A stretch of 25,342 nucleotides of DNA from NCBI GenBank assembly GCA_964553285.1, contig CAZKKF010000011.1, forward strand, positions 1 through 25,342, written 5' to 3'. The notes beneath the pieces are model-generated. The model was not told where the DNA came from. It did no database searches and was given only the letters and a program-made list of their open reading frames with translations. The translations under genes and the position numbers were made by a program. Positions within the stretch are counted from its first letter, which is position 1. Each line of letters opens with the position of its first letter. Below, piece after piece: positions 1 through 6,631 of the stretch. The stretch is from CAZKKF01 sp964553285. Lineage in GTDB: Bacteria > Patescibacteriota > Minisyncoccia > Phycocordibacterales > Zambryskibacteraceae.

Positions 1-54
1 CGGCAGTCGCCGCGCCCTCCTTATGAATATGAAAGAGGAGCGCGGCGACTGCCG
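1..54. repeat. Perfect 15-bp inverted repeat with 24-nt loop at the window edge
   Basis: Bases 1-15 and 40-54 are exact reverse complements, separated by a 24-nt loop (16-39). Read on the plus strand, bases 2-39 encode GSRRALLMNMKEE, which matches what TypA should carry next. Read on the minus strand, in frame with typA, the same loop gives a premature stop. The plus strand is therefore what results if a strand ending in the second arm folds back and is extended over the first arm. An assembly or amplification fold-back is the simplest explanation; a real flip of the loop is possible. Confidence 0.9.
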
Positions 55-1286
55 AGCTTTGCTATAACAGAGCCTGTCATATCTGCCGGCACATCCACCA
101 CCACTTCTTCAAAAGGTTCCATTTTCACGCCGTTTTCCTCGCGGATGATTACGTTTGGCTGGGACACCTGAAGTTCAAAACCTTCGCGGCGCATTGTCTC
201 AAGCAGAATGGCGATATGAAGCTCGCCGCGGCCAAAGACCGTCAGCCCCTGATCGGAGCCGAAGTCTACCTTGAGTCCCACGTTGACTTCAAGCTCGCGC
301 TCCAGGCGCTCGCGTATCTGGCGGCCTGTCACAAACTTGCCTTCGCGTCCGGCAAAAGGAGCGTCATTCACCAAAAGGTTTAGTGAGATAGTAGGCTCGT
401 CCACGGTAATGGCAGGCATGGCCGGAGTGCTCTCCTCGCCGACGATAGTCTCTCCAATGGTGATGTCTTCAATTCCGGCTATCATCACAATGTCTCCGGA
501 AACAGCTTCCTTTGCCTCTGTTCGGGAGAGGCCTTCAAATGAGAAAATCTTTGAGATGGTGCCGGTGCGGGTTTCTGCGCCGTCTCTCTTTATCCATACT
601 TTGGCGCCGGTCTGGAGCACTCCTTCGTACACGCGGCAGATGGCCATGCGGCCGAGGAAGTTGTCATAAGCCAGGTTGAAAGGTTGTAGGCGCGCGGGGA
701 GAACCTCGGTCTTGTTTGCCGGAGGCACGAGCTCAAGTATTGCATCCAAAAGAGGGGAGAGATCTTTTCTCTCGTCATCGGGCTTTTTCATTGCCACTCC
801 TTCGCGGCCTATGGCGTATATGGTGTGGAAGTTGCACTGCTCGTCGCTTGCGCCAAGCTCCATGAAAAGCTCAAGCACCATTTCTTCCGCCTGCGCGGGA
901 TCTGCGGCGGGTTTGTCTATTTTGTTTATGACAACTATTGGAGTGAGTCCAAGCTCCAGGGATTTTTTGAGCACAAAGCGGGTCTGGGGCATGGGGCCTT
1001 CCTGGGCGTCTACCACCAAAAGCACTGTGTCCACCGAGCGAAGCACCCGCTCCACTTCCGAGCCGAAGTCGGAGTGGCCGGGGGTATCCACGATGTTTAT
1101 CTTGGTGTCTTTGTAGCGCACCGAGGCGTTTTTGGAATATATGGTAATGCCGCGTTCCTGCTCAAGCGTATTTGAGTCCATGGTGGTGCCCTCGGATACC
1201 GCTCCTGCCTGGCGCAAAATAGCGTCGGTAAGGGTGGTCTTGCCGTGGTCCACGTGGGCTATGATTGCTATGTTTCGTATTTCCAT
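21..1286 (-). CDS. typA: Translational GTPase TypA/BipA, 3' end missing
   Basis: Ribosome-binding GTPase related to EF-G. It acts on the 70S ribosome and 50S assembly under stress. Visible GTPase motifs: G1 AHVDHGKTT (residues 10-18), G2 ERGITI (44-49), G3 DTPGH (67-71), G4 NKID (121-124). Domain II and the EF-G-like domain III follow, ending at the family's VDVPADMTGSVIAKLGSRRA stretch (about residues 397-416). The family is about 600 aa, so roughly 190 C-terminal residues are lost. The last five residues come from the inverted loop at the window edge and are not genuine TypA sequence. The start gives MEIRNIAIIAHVDHGKT, the normal N-terminus. No Shine-Dalgarno site is visible. A candidate promoter lies at 1324-1352. 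Identification is very secure; the C-terminus is artefactual or disrupted. Confidence 0.95.
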   Translation of the reverse strand: MEIRNIAIIAHVDHGKTTLTDAILRQAGAVSEGTTMDSNTLEQERGITIYSKNASVRYKDTKINIVDTPGHSDFGSEVERVLRSVDTVLLVVDAQEGPMPQTRFVLKKSLELGLTPIVVINKIDKPAADPAQAEEMVLELFMELGASDEQCNFHTIYAIGREGVAMKKPDDERKDLSPLLDAILELVPPANKTEVLPARLQPFNLAYDNFLGRMAICRVYEGVLQTGAKVWIKRDGAETRTGTISKIFSFEGLSRTEAKEAVSGDIVMIAGIEDITIGETIVGEESTPAMPAITVDEPTISLNLLVNDAPFAGREGKFVTGRQIRERLERELEVNVGLKVDFGSDQGLTVFGRGELHIAILLETMRREGFELQVSQPNVIIREENGVKMEPFEEVVVDVPADMTGSVIAKLGSRRAPLSYS

Positions 1287-1323
1287 AAAAACGGCGCGGG
1301 CCGACCCCGCGTCTGACCGGTCT

Positions 1324-1352
1324 ATTCAACCAGAAAAAGGCTTTGAAGTCAA
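1324..1352 (-). promoter_or_regulatory. Candidate typA promoter
   Basis: On the minus strand TTGACT (1352-1347) is followed by a 17-nt spacer and TTGAAT (1329-1324). The -10 matches the consensus at four of six positions. It would give a leader of about 30 nt before the typA start. Confidence 0.45.
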
Positions 1353-1423
1353 AGAGAAAATGATTTTCCACTCCGCGGGGCGGATGTCTCCGCTATGATT
1401 TGTGCTAGGATTTACATACAGTT

Positions 1424-1657
1424 ATGAAAAGTAGCACCGTTGATCTGAGGCATCTGCCGCCGGAAGCCATTGAGGGTTTTGCAGTTGTGCTTTTTTGGGG
1501 AGCGCTTGCTCTCGCCCTGCTGGTGTCCGCCGTGCTTCTTTTCCACTGGAGAAAATACGGTTTGAGCGCCCGCATGTTTTTGGTGGGGGAGATGGTGTAC
1601 ATCATCGGTGCGGTACTGCTCATCGCTGTCGCCCTTATCGCCATGCAGGGTTTTTAA
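1424..1657 (+). CDS. Small two-helix membrane protein, unknown function
   Basis: A 77-aa protein with a short polar N-terminus containing LRHLPPEAIEGF, then two hydrophobic segments at about residues 18-40 and 52-76, joined by a short basic loop (HWRKYGLSARM). I do not recognise a family. It lies only 7 nt upstream of the bPH-type membrane protein on the same strand, so the two are probably co-transcribed and may act together in the membrane. There is no ribosome binding site. AT-rich hexamers (TACATA, 1413-1418) sit just before the start, as at several other genes in this window. It is real as a reading frame judging by composition and spacing; the function is open. Confidence 0.65.
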   Translation: MKSSTVDLRHLPPEAIEGFAVVLFWGALALALLVSAVLLFHWRKYGLSARMFLVGEMVYIIGAVLLIAVALIAMQGF

Positions 1658-1664
1658 AACAATC

Positions 1665-2225
1665 ATGCCAAAGATACTAAGACTCGATGAAGACGAACAT
1701 ATAATCATGGAAGTGCGCAGGCACTGGTTTGTGATTTTTGCCCAGGGAGCAACCACGTTTTTTATAGCCCTGGCCCCTCTCGTGGTGCTTGCTTTGCTTA
1801 AAATCTTCATACCGATAGAAGTTTTGTGGCCGGTCTCCGAAGGGGCGGTAGAGATTTTTGCCTATGCCCTGTGGCTTCTCGCCTTATGGATAGTCTTTTT
1901 CGTACAGTGGAGCAACTACTATCTGGACGTGTGGGTGATAACCAACAAGCGCCTTATCTCCGTGGATCAGGAAGATGTGTTTCATCGTACCGTATCAAAC
2001 CTGCGCTTTGAGCGCATACAGGATATCAAGGTTACCGTGCGCGGACTGATACAGACTTTTTTGGGTTTCGGCGACATAAGAGTGCAGACCGCAGGCGAAG
2101 ACGGCAGGACTTTTTTCATGGCAAACATCAACAATCCCGACGAAGTGAAGAAGGTGGTGTTTGACATGCACTCCCGCGGCAACGGAGCGCTCCGCCCGAG
2201 GGATGATGATGGCCACGGCACCTAG
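1665..2225 (+). CDS. Membrane protein with bacterial PH (bPH2/YdbS-like) domain
   Basis: A 186-aa protein beginning MPKILRLDEDEHI. A start at 1608 would add 19 residues overlapping the upstream gene and is less likely. Two hydrophobic segments (about residues 24-48 and 60-82) are followed by a cytoplasmic domain with WVITNKRLISVDQ, RFERIQDIKV and LGFGDIRVQTAG. Those are the hallmarks of YdbS/YdbT-type bacterial pleckstrin-homology domains, where 'TNKRLI' and 'GFGDI(R/H)V' recur. Such proteins are membrane-bound and of poorly known function. The stop codon overlaps that of the convergent TfoX-N gene: both stops share the four bases CTAG at 2222-2225. Confidence 0.8.
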   Translation: MPKILRLDEDEHIIMEVRRHWFVIFAQGATTFFIALAPLVVLALLKIFIPIEVLWPVSEGAVEIFAYALWLLALWIVFFVQWSNYYLDVWVITNKRLISVDQEDVFHRTVSNLRFERIQDIKVTVRGLIQTFLGFGDIRVQTAGEDGRTFFMANINNPDEVKKVVFDMHSRGNGALRPRDDDGHGT

Positions 2226-2545
2226 CCTTTATCTTGCTCCTCTTCGTTTGCAAGTACCCAGCCTGTGATTCTCTCGCTGTCATCGAGCCATTCGTCCGGC
2301 ACAAAGTAGTAGGGAAGAGAGACGGACGATGATTTTTTGTCGTACACAAAACGCTCCGCTCCCTCTTTTATAATTTTCTCGCCAAGTTTTTCGGACAGTT
2401 TTATGGCGAGCCTATCATCGCTTAAAATTGCGAAAATGCGGCCGTCTTTGTAGACGCCGTATCCGCCAAACATTTTTTTGACTGTTATTTGCCCGAGAGG
2501 GGAGAAAATGTCGGCGATAAAGTCCGAAAAGCCATTTTTATCCAT
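2222..2545 (-). CDS. TfoX N-terminal domain protein
   Basis: A 107-aa protein consisting of a single TfoX-N domain. It shows the signature KKMFGGYGVYKDGRIFAIL (about residues 23-41) followed by DDRLAIKLSE and a C-terminal aromatic stretch (PYYFVPDEWLDD). In gamma-proteobacteria TfoX/Sxy regulates competence, but stand-alone TfoX-N proteins are common and mostly uncharacterised, so a competence role here is only a guess. The gene is divergent from truB with just 18 nt between the start codons. It has no ribosome binding site. A TAATAT hexamer (2558-2553) ends 7 nt before the ATG, consistent with a leaderless transcript. It converges with the upstream bPH protein through overlapping stops. Confidence 0.85.
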   Translation of the reverse strand: MDKNGFSDFIADIFSPLGQITVKKMFGGYGVYKDGRIFAILSDDRLAIKLSEKLGEKIIKEGAERFVYDKKSSSVSLPYYFVPDEWLDDSERITGWVLANEEEQDKG

Positions 2546-2563
2546 TCACTGTATATTATCACC
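2546..2563. promoter_or_regulatory. 18-nt divergent start region with overlapping -10-like boxes
   Basis: The whole gap between the TfoX-N and truB start codons is 18 nt. TATATT (2552-2557, plus) ends 6 nt before the truB ATG. TAATAT (2558-2553, minus) ends 7 nt before the TfoX-N ATG. The two boxes share most of their bases. No good -35 is visible for either direction. Confidence 0.45.
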
Positions 2564-3205
2564 ATGGAGAAAAATGTATTGCCCGAAGGGGTGCTTCTAA
2601 TAGACAAGCCCGGAGGCATTACTTCCTATGATGTTATAAGGGTGCTCAAGAAGCGCTTTCCCGGAGAGAAAATCGGGCACGCGGGAACTCTGGACCCAAT
2701 GGCCACGGGACTTTTGGTGATAGGCTTGGGCCGCGCAACAAAACTATTGTCCGGCTTTTTGAAAAAAGACAAAGAATACCTTGCCGAGATAGAGCTTGGC
2801 ATCGCTACGGACACGGGAGACAAAGACGGTAAGGTGGTGGCAGAGTCTCCTGTGCCGGAGTTATCGGAGGGTGATATAGAAAAAGCTGTAAAGAGCCTTG
2901 AGGGAGAGATTGATCTCGTCGTACCTGCCTACTCTGCAATAAAGAAAAACGGCAAACCGCTCTATGAATATGCAAGGAAGGGGATTGCGGTGGATGCTCC
3001 GGTTAAAACAATGAAAGTGATTGAGGTGCGCTATCTTTTGCGCGAGGGCAATGTGCTCAAAGTGTCTTTCTTTGTATCAAGCGGCACATATATTCGCGCT
3101 CTGGCCGAGGAGCTTGGACGAAGGCTTGGCACGGCGGCGACGCTCTCTGCTTTGAGGAGGACGAAGGTGGGGGACTCGACTGTGGAGGAAGCGGAAAAGA
3201 TATAA
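2564..3205 (+). CDS. truB: tRNA pseudouridine(55) synthase TruB, short form
   Basis: Converts U55 in the T-loop of tRNAs to pseudouridine. Catalytic motif HAGTLDPMATGLL lies at residues 39-51 with nucleophile Asp44. The KEY motif follows with Tyr72, then the VPAYSAIKKNGKPLYEYAR region and SGTYIRALAEELG. The product is 213 aa, compared with about 300 for typical TruB. It ends right after the catalytic core, so the C-terminal PUA-type RNA-binding domain is missing. I chose the ATG at 2564 (MEKNVLPEGVLLIDKP) because upstream starts would run into the divergent TfoX-N gene. It is followed closely by a strong hairpin terminator. Confidence 0.95.
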   Translation: MEKNVLPEGVLLIDKPGGITSYDVIRVLKKRFPGEKIGHAGTLDPMATGLLVIGLGRATKLLSGFLKKDKEYLAEIELGIATDTGDKDGKVVAESPVPELSEGDIEKAVKSLEGEIDLVVPAYSAIKKNGKPLYEYARKGIAVDAPVKTMKVIEVRYLLREGNVLKVSFFVSSGTYIRALAEELGRRLGTAATLSALRRTKVGDSTVEEAEKI

Positions 3206-3212
3206 ATGTTTG

Positions 3213-3251
3213 AAGCCCCGCACGCGTGTGTTTTGCGTGCGGGGCTTTTTT
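3213..3251 (+). terminator. Intrinsic terminator of truB
   Basis: An 11-bp perfect GC-rich stem (GCCCCGCACGC at 3215-3225, GCGTGCGGGGC at 3235-3245) with a 9-nt loop is followed by six T (3246-3251). The T-run overlaps the stop codon of the convergent small gene. Confidence 0.9.
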
Positions 3252-3480
3252 AAGGGTTGCGGGGCTTGCGCTTGGACTCGGCCATGTGGAAGGCCAGGTC
3301 CTCCAGGTCGCCCCTGGAGATGTCGCGCTTCCCGTCCATAAGGCGGTTGTGGACGACGCGCACCGAGATGCCCCCCAGCGTGCAGGAGACCAGCTCGATG
3401 TCTCCTTCTTTCGCGAAGGTTTGCTTGTCGTCAGCCCCCGTCCTCTTTCTTATTCCGACCACCAGCGGGCTCGTCTGCAT
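3250..3480 (-). CDS. Small orphan protein (76 aa) with strong promoter and SD
   Basis: I do not recognise this protein. It begins MQTSPLVVGIRKRTGADDK and contains VSCTLGGISVRVVHNRLMDG, ending in a basic KRKPRNP tail. It is soluble and mixed in charge. The start at 3480 is chosen because AGGAGG (minus strand, 3491-3486) sits 5 nt upstream. A longer reading frame from 3543 would run over the promoter. Codons are strikingly C/G-ending (e.g. CTGGAGGACCTGGCCTTCC), unlike the neighbouring truB. A near-consensus promoter lies at 3515-3543. This combination argues for a real, well-expressed gene, possibly acquired. It converges on truB and shares its terminator region. Confidence 0.7.
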   Translation of the reverse strand: MQTSPLVVGIRKRTGADDKQTFAKEGDIELVSCTLGGISVRVVHNRLMDGKRDISRGDLEDLAFHMAESKRKPRNP

Positions 3481-3514
3481 ACGGCCTCCTAATAGGTTGG
3501 ATACTTCTCCTCTA

Positions 3515-3543
3515 ATTATACTACAAAGCAAATTGTAAGTCAA
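3515..3543 (-). promoter_or_regulatory. Near-consensus promoter for the 76-aa gene
   Basis: On the minus strand TTGACT (3543-3538), a 17-nt spacer and a perfect TATAAT (3520-3515). It predicts a leader of about 28 nt that includes AGGAGG. Confidence 0.85.
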
Positions 3544-3590
3544 TCATATTGTGGATATCGCCGTTTTGCAGCTTTACAGAGCCTTATTAT

Positions 3591-3619
3591 TTGCTTTTAT
3601 GGTTTGCCGTTTGTACAAT
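3591..3619 (+). promoter_or_regulatory. Promoter for a leaderless start at 3626
   Basis: TTGCTT (3591-3596), 17-nt spacer, TACAAT (3614-3619). The ATG at 3626 begins exactly 6 nt after the -10 box, so transcription should start at or next to the A of the start codon. Confidence 0.65.
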
Positions 3620-3625
3620 ACGGCT

Positions 3626-4267
3626 ATGTCAGAAAATATGAACATGTCCATGAATGAAAAAAATAAAAAGCCCATGTGGCTTTGGGTTTTGGCGGTAGTA
3701 GTGATTGTTATGATCGTGTTGCTGGTTGTCGGCAGCGGAAAGAAAGATGTGAAGGCTCCGCATGAGCTAGAAACTGTTGGTGATCCCGTGGTGTCTTTGA
3801 GCGCACTGGGAGAAGGAGCTGTTGCGGTGTCTTCTGTTTTGGGCAATGCAAATATTCTGGTGCCGGAAACTTCGGTGAGAACTGTTTTGTCTGATGGCGC
3901 GGCGGATTTTGTATCCGGCGAGACGAGAGGTGCGGTGATTCTTGGAGAAGTTTTTGCCGCGCAGAGAGCGAGTGACGGCAAATATGATTTGTTTGCAATC
4001 GCCGGAGTAAATTACGGCGGTTCCGGCACTTTCCAGTATTTGCTTTCCTTCAGAGCGGACGAAAACGGAGTTGAGCACACCGGCTCCGCTTTGCTCGGGG
4101 ACAGGGTTGCCGTGATGGGCATAGAGGTACCCGGAGAGGGAAAGAGCGATTACACCGTATCTGTGCATGGCTTTGTGCGCGATCCCTATGAGCCTCCTTA
4201 TGTGGAGCCCACCATTGAGTGGACATGGGATTTCTTCATGGCCGGACACAGGCTGATAGTGGGATAG
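3626..4267 (+). CDS. Membrane-anchored extracytoplasmic protein, unknown function
   Basis: A 213-aa protein beginning MSENMNMSMNEKNKKPMW. It has a short basic N-terminus, one hydrophobic helix at about residues 17-37 (rich in V, I and L), then a beta-rich domain of about 170 residues, presumably outside the membrane. No family recognised. The C-terminus has VRDPYEPPYVEPTIEWTWDFFMAG. The start at 3626 is preferred over upstream in-frame ATGs because the promoter's -10 box lies only 6 nt before it, and upstream starts would fall before the transcript begins. It is followed by a perfect 36-bp palindromic terminator shared with the convergent gene. Confidence 0.75.
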   Translation: MSENMNMSMNEKNKKPMWLWVLAVVVIVMIVLLVVGSGKKDVKAPHELETVGDPVVSLSALGEGAVAVSSVLGNANILVPETSVRTVLSDGAADFVSGETRGAVILGEVFAAQRASDGKYDLFAIAGVNYGGSGTFQYLLSFRADENGVEHTGSALLGDRVAVMGIEVPGEGKSDYTVSVHGFVRDPYEPPYVEPTIEWTWDFFMAGHRLIVG

Positions 4268-4297
4268 CTTTTGGCTGTCTAAATAAAATTTGTGCCA

Positions 4298-4333
4298 ATC
4301 ACAAAACCCCCGCCATGGCGGGGGTTTTGTGAT
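4298..4333. terminator. Perfect 36-bp palindrome, bidirectional terminator
   Basis: Perfect palindrome of two 18-nt arms centred on CCATGG. Each arm has ATCACAAAA next to CCCCCGCC, so either strand shows a GC-rich stem flanked by A and T runs. It lies between convergent genes ending at 4267 and 4353. Confidence 0.9.
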
Positions 4334-4352
4334 GTCGCATTTTTTGATAAAG

Positions 4353-4748
4353 CTAAATGGCGAAGATGTCTTTGATAACCCAGATGATAAGCACCACCCA
4401 TACTAGCACCGCAAGCCAGCTTGAGCGCAACACGTTGCCGTTGCGCGATGCCTCGTCTCTAAGCCAGTTCATGAGGCTTCTTGAATACGGAGCAATGGAT
4501 ACCATAAGGAGAAGCGCTATGAAGGCGGTTACCGCAAATATCTGCACGATGCTTACTTCCTGAAGAAGGTACTTCAACACCACTGCCGCAAGTATTAAGG
4601 ATACGATGGGGCCCACAGTACGGCCCGTCAGTATGCTTACCAGGGGGTTTTTGTTGCTGTACCAGGAGCTTGGGCTTGCTATGAGCGTCAGTAATTTGAT
4701 TACCGATACCAAAGCCAGGATCAGGGCGATTGTTTCTATTGGTGTCAT
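4353..4748 (-). CDS. Multi-pass membrane protein, unknown function
   Basis: A 131-aa hydrophobic protein with about four membrane segments (roughly residues 4-24, 47-64, 68-88 and 109-130). Short polar loops separate them, including SPSSWYSNKNP and RSLMNWLRDEASRNGNVL. The second loop could be cytosolic. I do not recognise a family. The start gives MTPIETIALILAL. There is no Shine-Dalgarno site. A TATAAT box on the minus strand at 4787-4782 would give a leader of about 27 nt. It shares a palindromic terminator with the convergent anchored protein. Confidence 0.75.
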   Translation of the reverse strand: MTPIETIALILALVSVIKLLTLIASPSSWYSNKNPLVSILTGRTVGPIVSLILAAVVLKYLLQEVSIVQIFAVTAFIALLLMVSIAPYSRSLMNWLRDEASRNGNVLRSSWLAVLVWVVLIIWVIKDIFAI

Positions 4749-4881
4749 GTTTTTTTATTTGTTATGACTGCGACTGGTTAAATTATACGCCAACAATATG
4801 TGCTTTGTGTGAAGGTATCCACATGCCCGCCGGTGATGTATAATTTTGAGCACTTAATCATTTTTATCTTTTCAAAGACTG

Positions 4882-6144
4882 ATGAAGAAAGTTTTGGTGG
4901 GAGTCTTGGGCGCGGCTCTGCTTGCGCTCGCCGGATGGGCCGTGTTTGAGGGGGGAAGCGCGGTGCACTACGACAGCGGTTCGCTAAATATATTCAGAAA
5001 CGCTCCGCGCCTCGCGGCGCCTCTTGCTTTGGTGCCGAGGGCTGTTTCTTTTGCGGATGGCACGGAGGCGGTGCTTCAGGTGGCAAAGGGTTTTGGTATT
5101 TCTGTTGCGGCGGAGGGTCTTGGTAAGGCGCGCTTTATGACCATGAGCCCGGACGGCCGCGTCTTTGTGCCCGACATGGTGGATTACAATCTTAGCCGCG
5201 AAGGAAGCATCTTCATACTTGATGATTTTGACGAAAGAGAAAAAGTTTTCCGCTCGCGCACCGCATACCTCACCGGTTTGAGGGGGCCCCACAATGTGGC
5301 TTTTTATAAAGACAAAGAAGGCAAAGATTGGATTTATATAACTCTGACAGAGCATTTGGTGCGCTATTCCTACCATGCCGGAGATCTGGCTCCCACCGAG
5401 CCTATGGAGGTGGTCTATCGTTTTCCCAACGCCCAAAGCCCTACAGCTGACAACATTGTGTGGCACCTGACGCGCACGGTGCTCTTTGTGGACGACACTA
5501 TGTTTGTGTCTGTGGGAAGCGGGTGCAATTTGTGCGAGGAAGAAGAAGGGGACATGAGGGCCATGATACTTGCCATGAATCCGGACGGGACAGATGCGCG
5601 CATATATGCCGATGGAGTGAAAAATGCTGTCGGTCTTGAGTGGACGGGGGGAAGCCTTTATGCCACGGAAAACGGAGTTGATCACCTTGGGAATGATGAT
5701 CCAGATGATTTGCTATACAAGATAGAGGAAGGCAGGCACTACGGATGGCCTTACTGCTTTGAGGCGGGAGGGGAGAAGTATCGCGACAACAGCCGCGCGT
5801 GGACAAGAGAGCCTGTGGACTGCTCGTCTGTACCCGTATCTTTTGCGGGTTTTGACCCTCATTCGGCTCCTCTTGGGGTAACTTACTTTGGCACAAATGC
5901 TCATGCCGCCTTGAAGGATTCTTTTCTGGTAGCCATGCAGGGTTCTTGGCAGCCGGAGGTAGGCAAGGGCTATGAGGTGTTGCGCGTGTCCAAGGAAGGC
6001 GAGATTGATGTGTTTTTGACTGGCTTTATGGACGATGCAGGAGAGAGGATAGGCCGTCCGGTGCACGTGCTTCAGAGAGACAAAAATTCTTTTTTCCTGA
6101 CGGAAGATTTTTCTGGCAGGATGTATTACGTCTATGCGCTCTAA
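4882..6144 (+). CDS. Secreted PQQ-type glucose/sorbosone dehydrogenase-like beta-propeller
   Basis: A 420-aa protein with an N-terminal signal or anchor (MKKVLVGVLGAALLALAGWA), followed by a beta-propeller of the soluble aldose/sorbosone dehydrogenase family. Family-typical stretches are GKARFMTMSPDGRVFVPD (about residue 82), GLRGPHNVAF, the central ADGVKNAVGLEW (about 244-255), ENGVDHLGNDDPDD and GRHYGWPYC. In studied members the enzyme binds PQQ and Ca2+ and oxidises sugars outside the cytoplasm. Whether this one binds PQQ cannot be told, and no PQQ synthesis genes are in the window. Several paired cysteines (SGCNLC; YC...DC) suggest an oxidising location. Its last 11 bases overlap the SET-domain gene, pointing to translational coupling. 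Confidence 0.85.
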   Translation: MKKVLVGVLGAALLALAGWAVFEGGSAVHYDSGSLNIFRNAPRLAAPLALVPRAVSFADGTEAVLQVAKGFGISVAAEGLGKARFMTMSPDGRVFVPDMVDYNLSREGSIFILDDFDEREKVFRSRTAYLTGLRGPHNVAFYKDKEGKDWIYITLTEHLVRYSYHAGDLAPTEPMEVVYRFPNAQSPTADNIVWHLTRTVLFVDDTMFVSVGSGCNLCEEEEGDMRAMILAMNPDGTDARIYADGVKNAVGLEWTGGSLYATENGVDHLGNDDPDDLLYKIEEGRHYGWPYCFEAGGEKYRDNSRAWTREPVDCSSVPVSFAGFDPHSAPLGVTYFGTNAHAALKDSFLVAMQGSWQPEVGKGYEVLRVSKEGEIDVFLTGFMDDAGERIGRPVHVLQRDKNSFFLTEDFSGRMYYVYAL

Positions 6145-6553
6145 GCCTCTGCCAAAGAAATACCGCAAGTTCAAAAGGGATTTGGCGGCCAAAAAGTCGT
6201 ATGCCGGTCTTGGGCTTTTTACCAATGCGCCCATTGCCCGCAAGGAGTTTATAGTTGAATACTTCGGGCCGATCATGACTGCCGTGGAGGCGGACAACAG
6301 GGGAGGCAAGTATCTTTTTGAGACGAGCAAAAACCGTTTTATATACGGAAGCTCCAGAGAAAACCTGGCGCGTTATGCCAATCACTCCTGCCGGCCAAAC
6401 TGCGAGATAGAAATATTTGCCGGTCGGGTTTATATCTTCTCCAAGAGGGCCATCAAAGCGGGAGAGGAGCTTACATACGACTACGGCGAAGAATACTTTG
6501 ATGAGTATATAAAACCCTTCGGTTGCAGATGTGAGAAGTGCAAAGGGAAATAG
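6134..6553 (+). CDS. SET-domain protein lysine methyltransferase
   Basis: A compact 139-aa SET domain. Visible motifs are YAGLGLFTNAPI (about residues 22-33, SAM-side GxG region), the pseudo-knot NHSCRPNCE (about 78-86), ELTYDYGEEYF (about 108-118) and a post-SET-like cysteine cluster GCRCEKCKGK at the C-terminus. The catalytic Asn-His and Tyr of the family are present, so the enzyme should be active with S-adenosylmethionine. The substrate in a bacterium is unknown; chromatin-like or ribosomal proteins are possible. The N-terminus (MRSKPLPKKYRKFKRD) is strongly basic. The start codon lies inside the end of the dehydrogenase gene, so the pair is co-transcribed. A 12-bp hairpin follows. Confidence 0.9.
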   Translation: MRSKPLPKKYRKFKRDLAAKKSYAGLGLFTNAPIARKEFIVEYFGPIMTAVEADNRGGKYLFETSKNRFIYGSSRENLARYANHSCRPNCEIEIFAGRVYIFSKRAIKAGEELTYDYGEEYFDEYIKPFGCRCEKCKGK

Positions 6554-6593
6554 CAACGAAAACAGTGCTGTTTTAATGGTCTGGCCAACAGAA

Positions 6594-6624
6594 ATGCCCG
6601 CGCAAAAATATCTTGCGCGGGCAT
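6594..6624. terminator. 12-bp stem hairpin between convergent genes
   Basis: ATGCCCGCGCAA (6594-6605) pairs perfectly with TTGCGCGGGCAT (6613-6624) over a 7-nt loop. It has no long T-run on either side. Its position between the SET gene and the convergent 323-aa gene suggests a two-way terminator. Confidence 0.7.
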
Positions 6625-6631
6625 TCTACAC

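Noticed and set aside
271..1175. Long plus-strand frames opposite typA
   Set aside because: They lie wholly inside the unmistakable TypA coding region on the other strand and show no domain of their own.
2489..2563. Upstream extension of truB to 2489
   Set aside because: It would overlap the start of the divergent TfoX-N gene, and the extra residues do not match TruB.
4984..5896. Minus-strand frames opposite the sugar dehydrogenase
   Set aside because: The plus strand has a signal peptide and family motifs throughout; the reverse frames have none.
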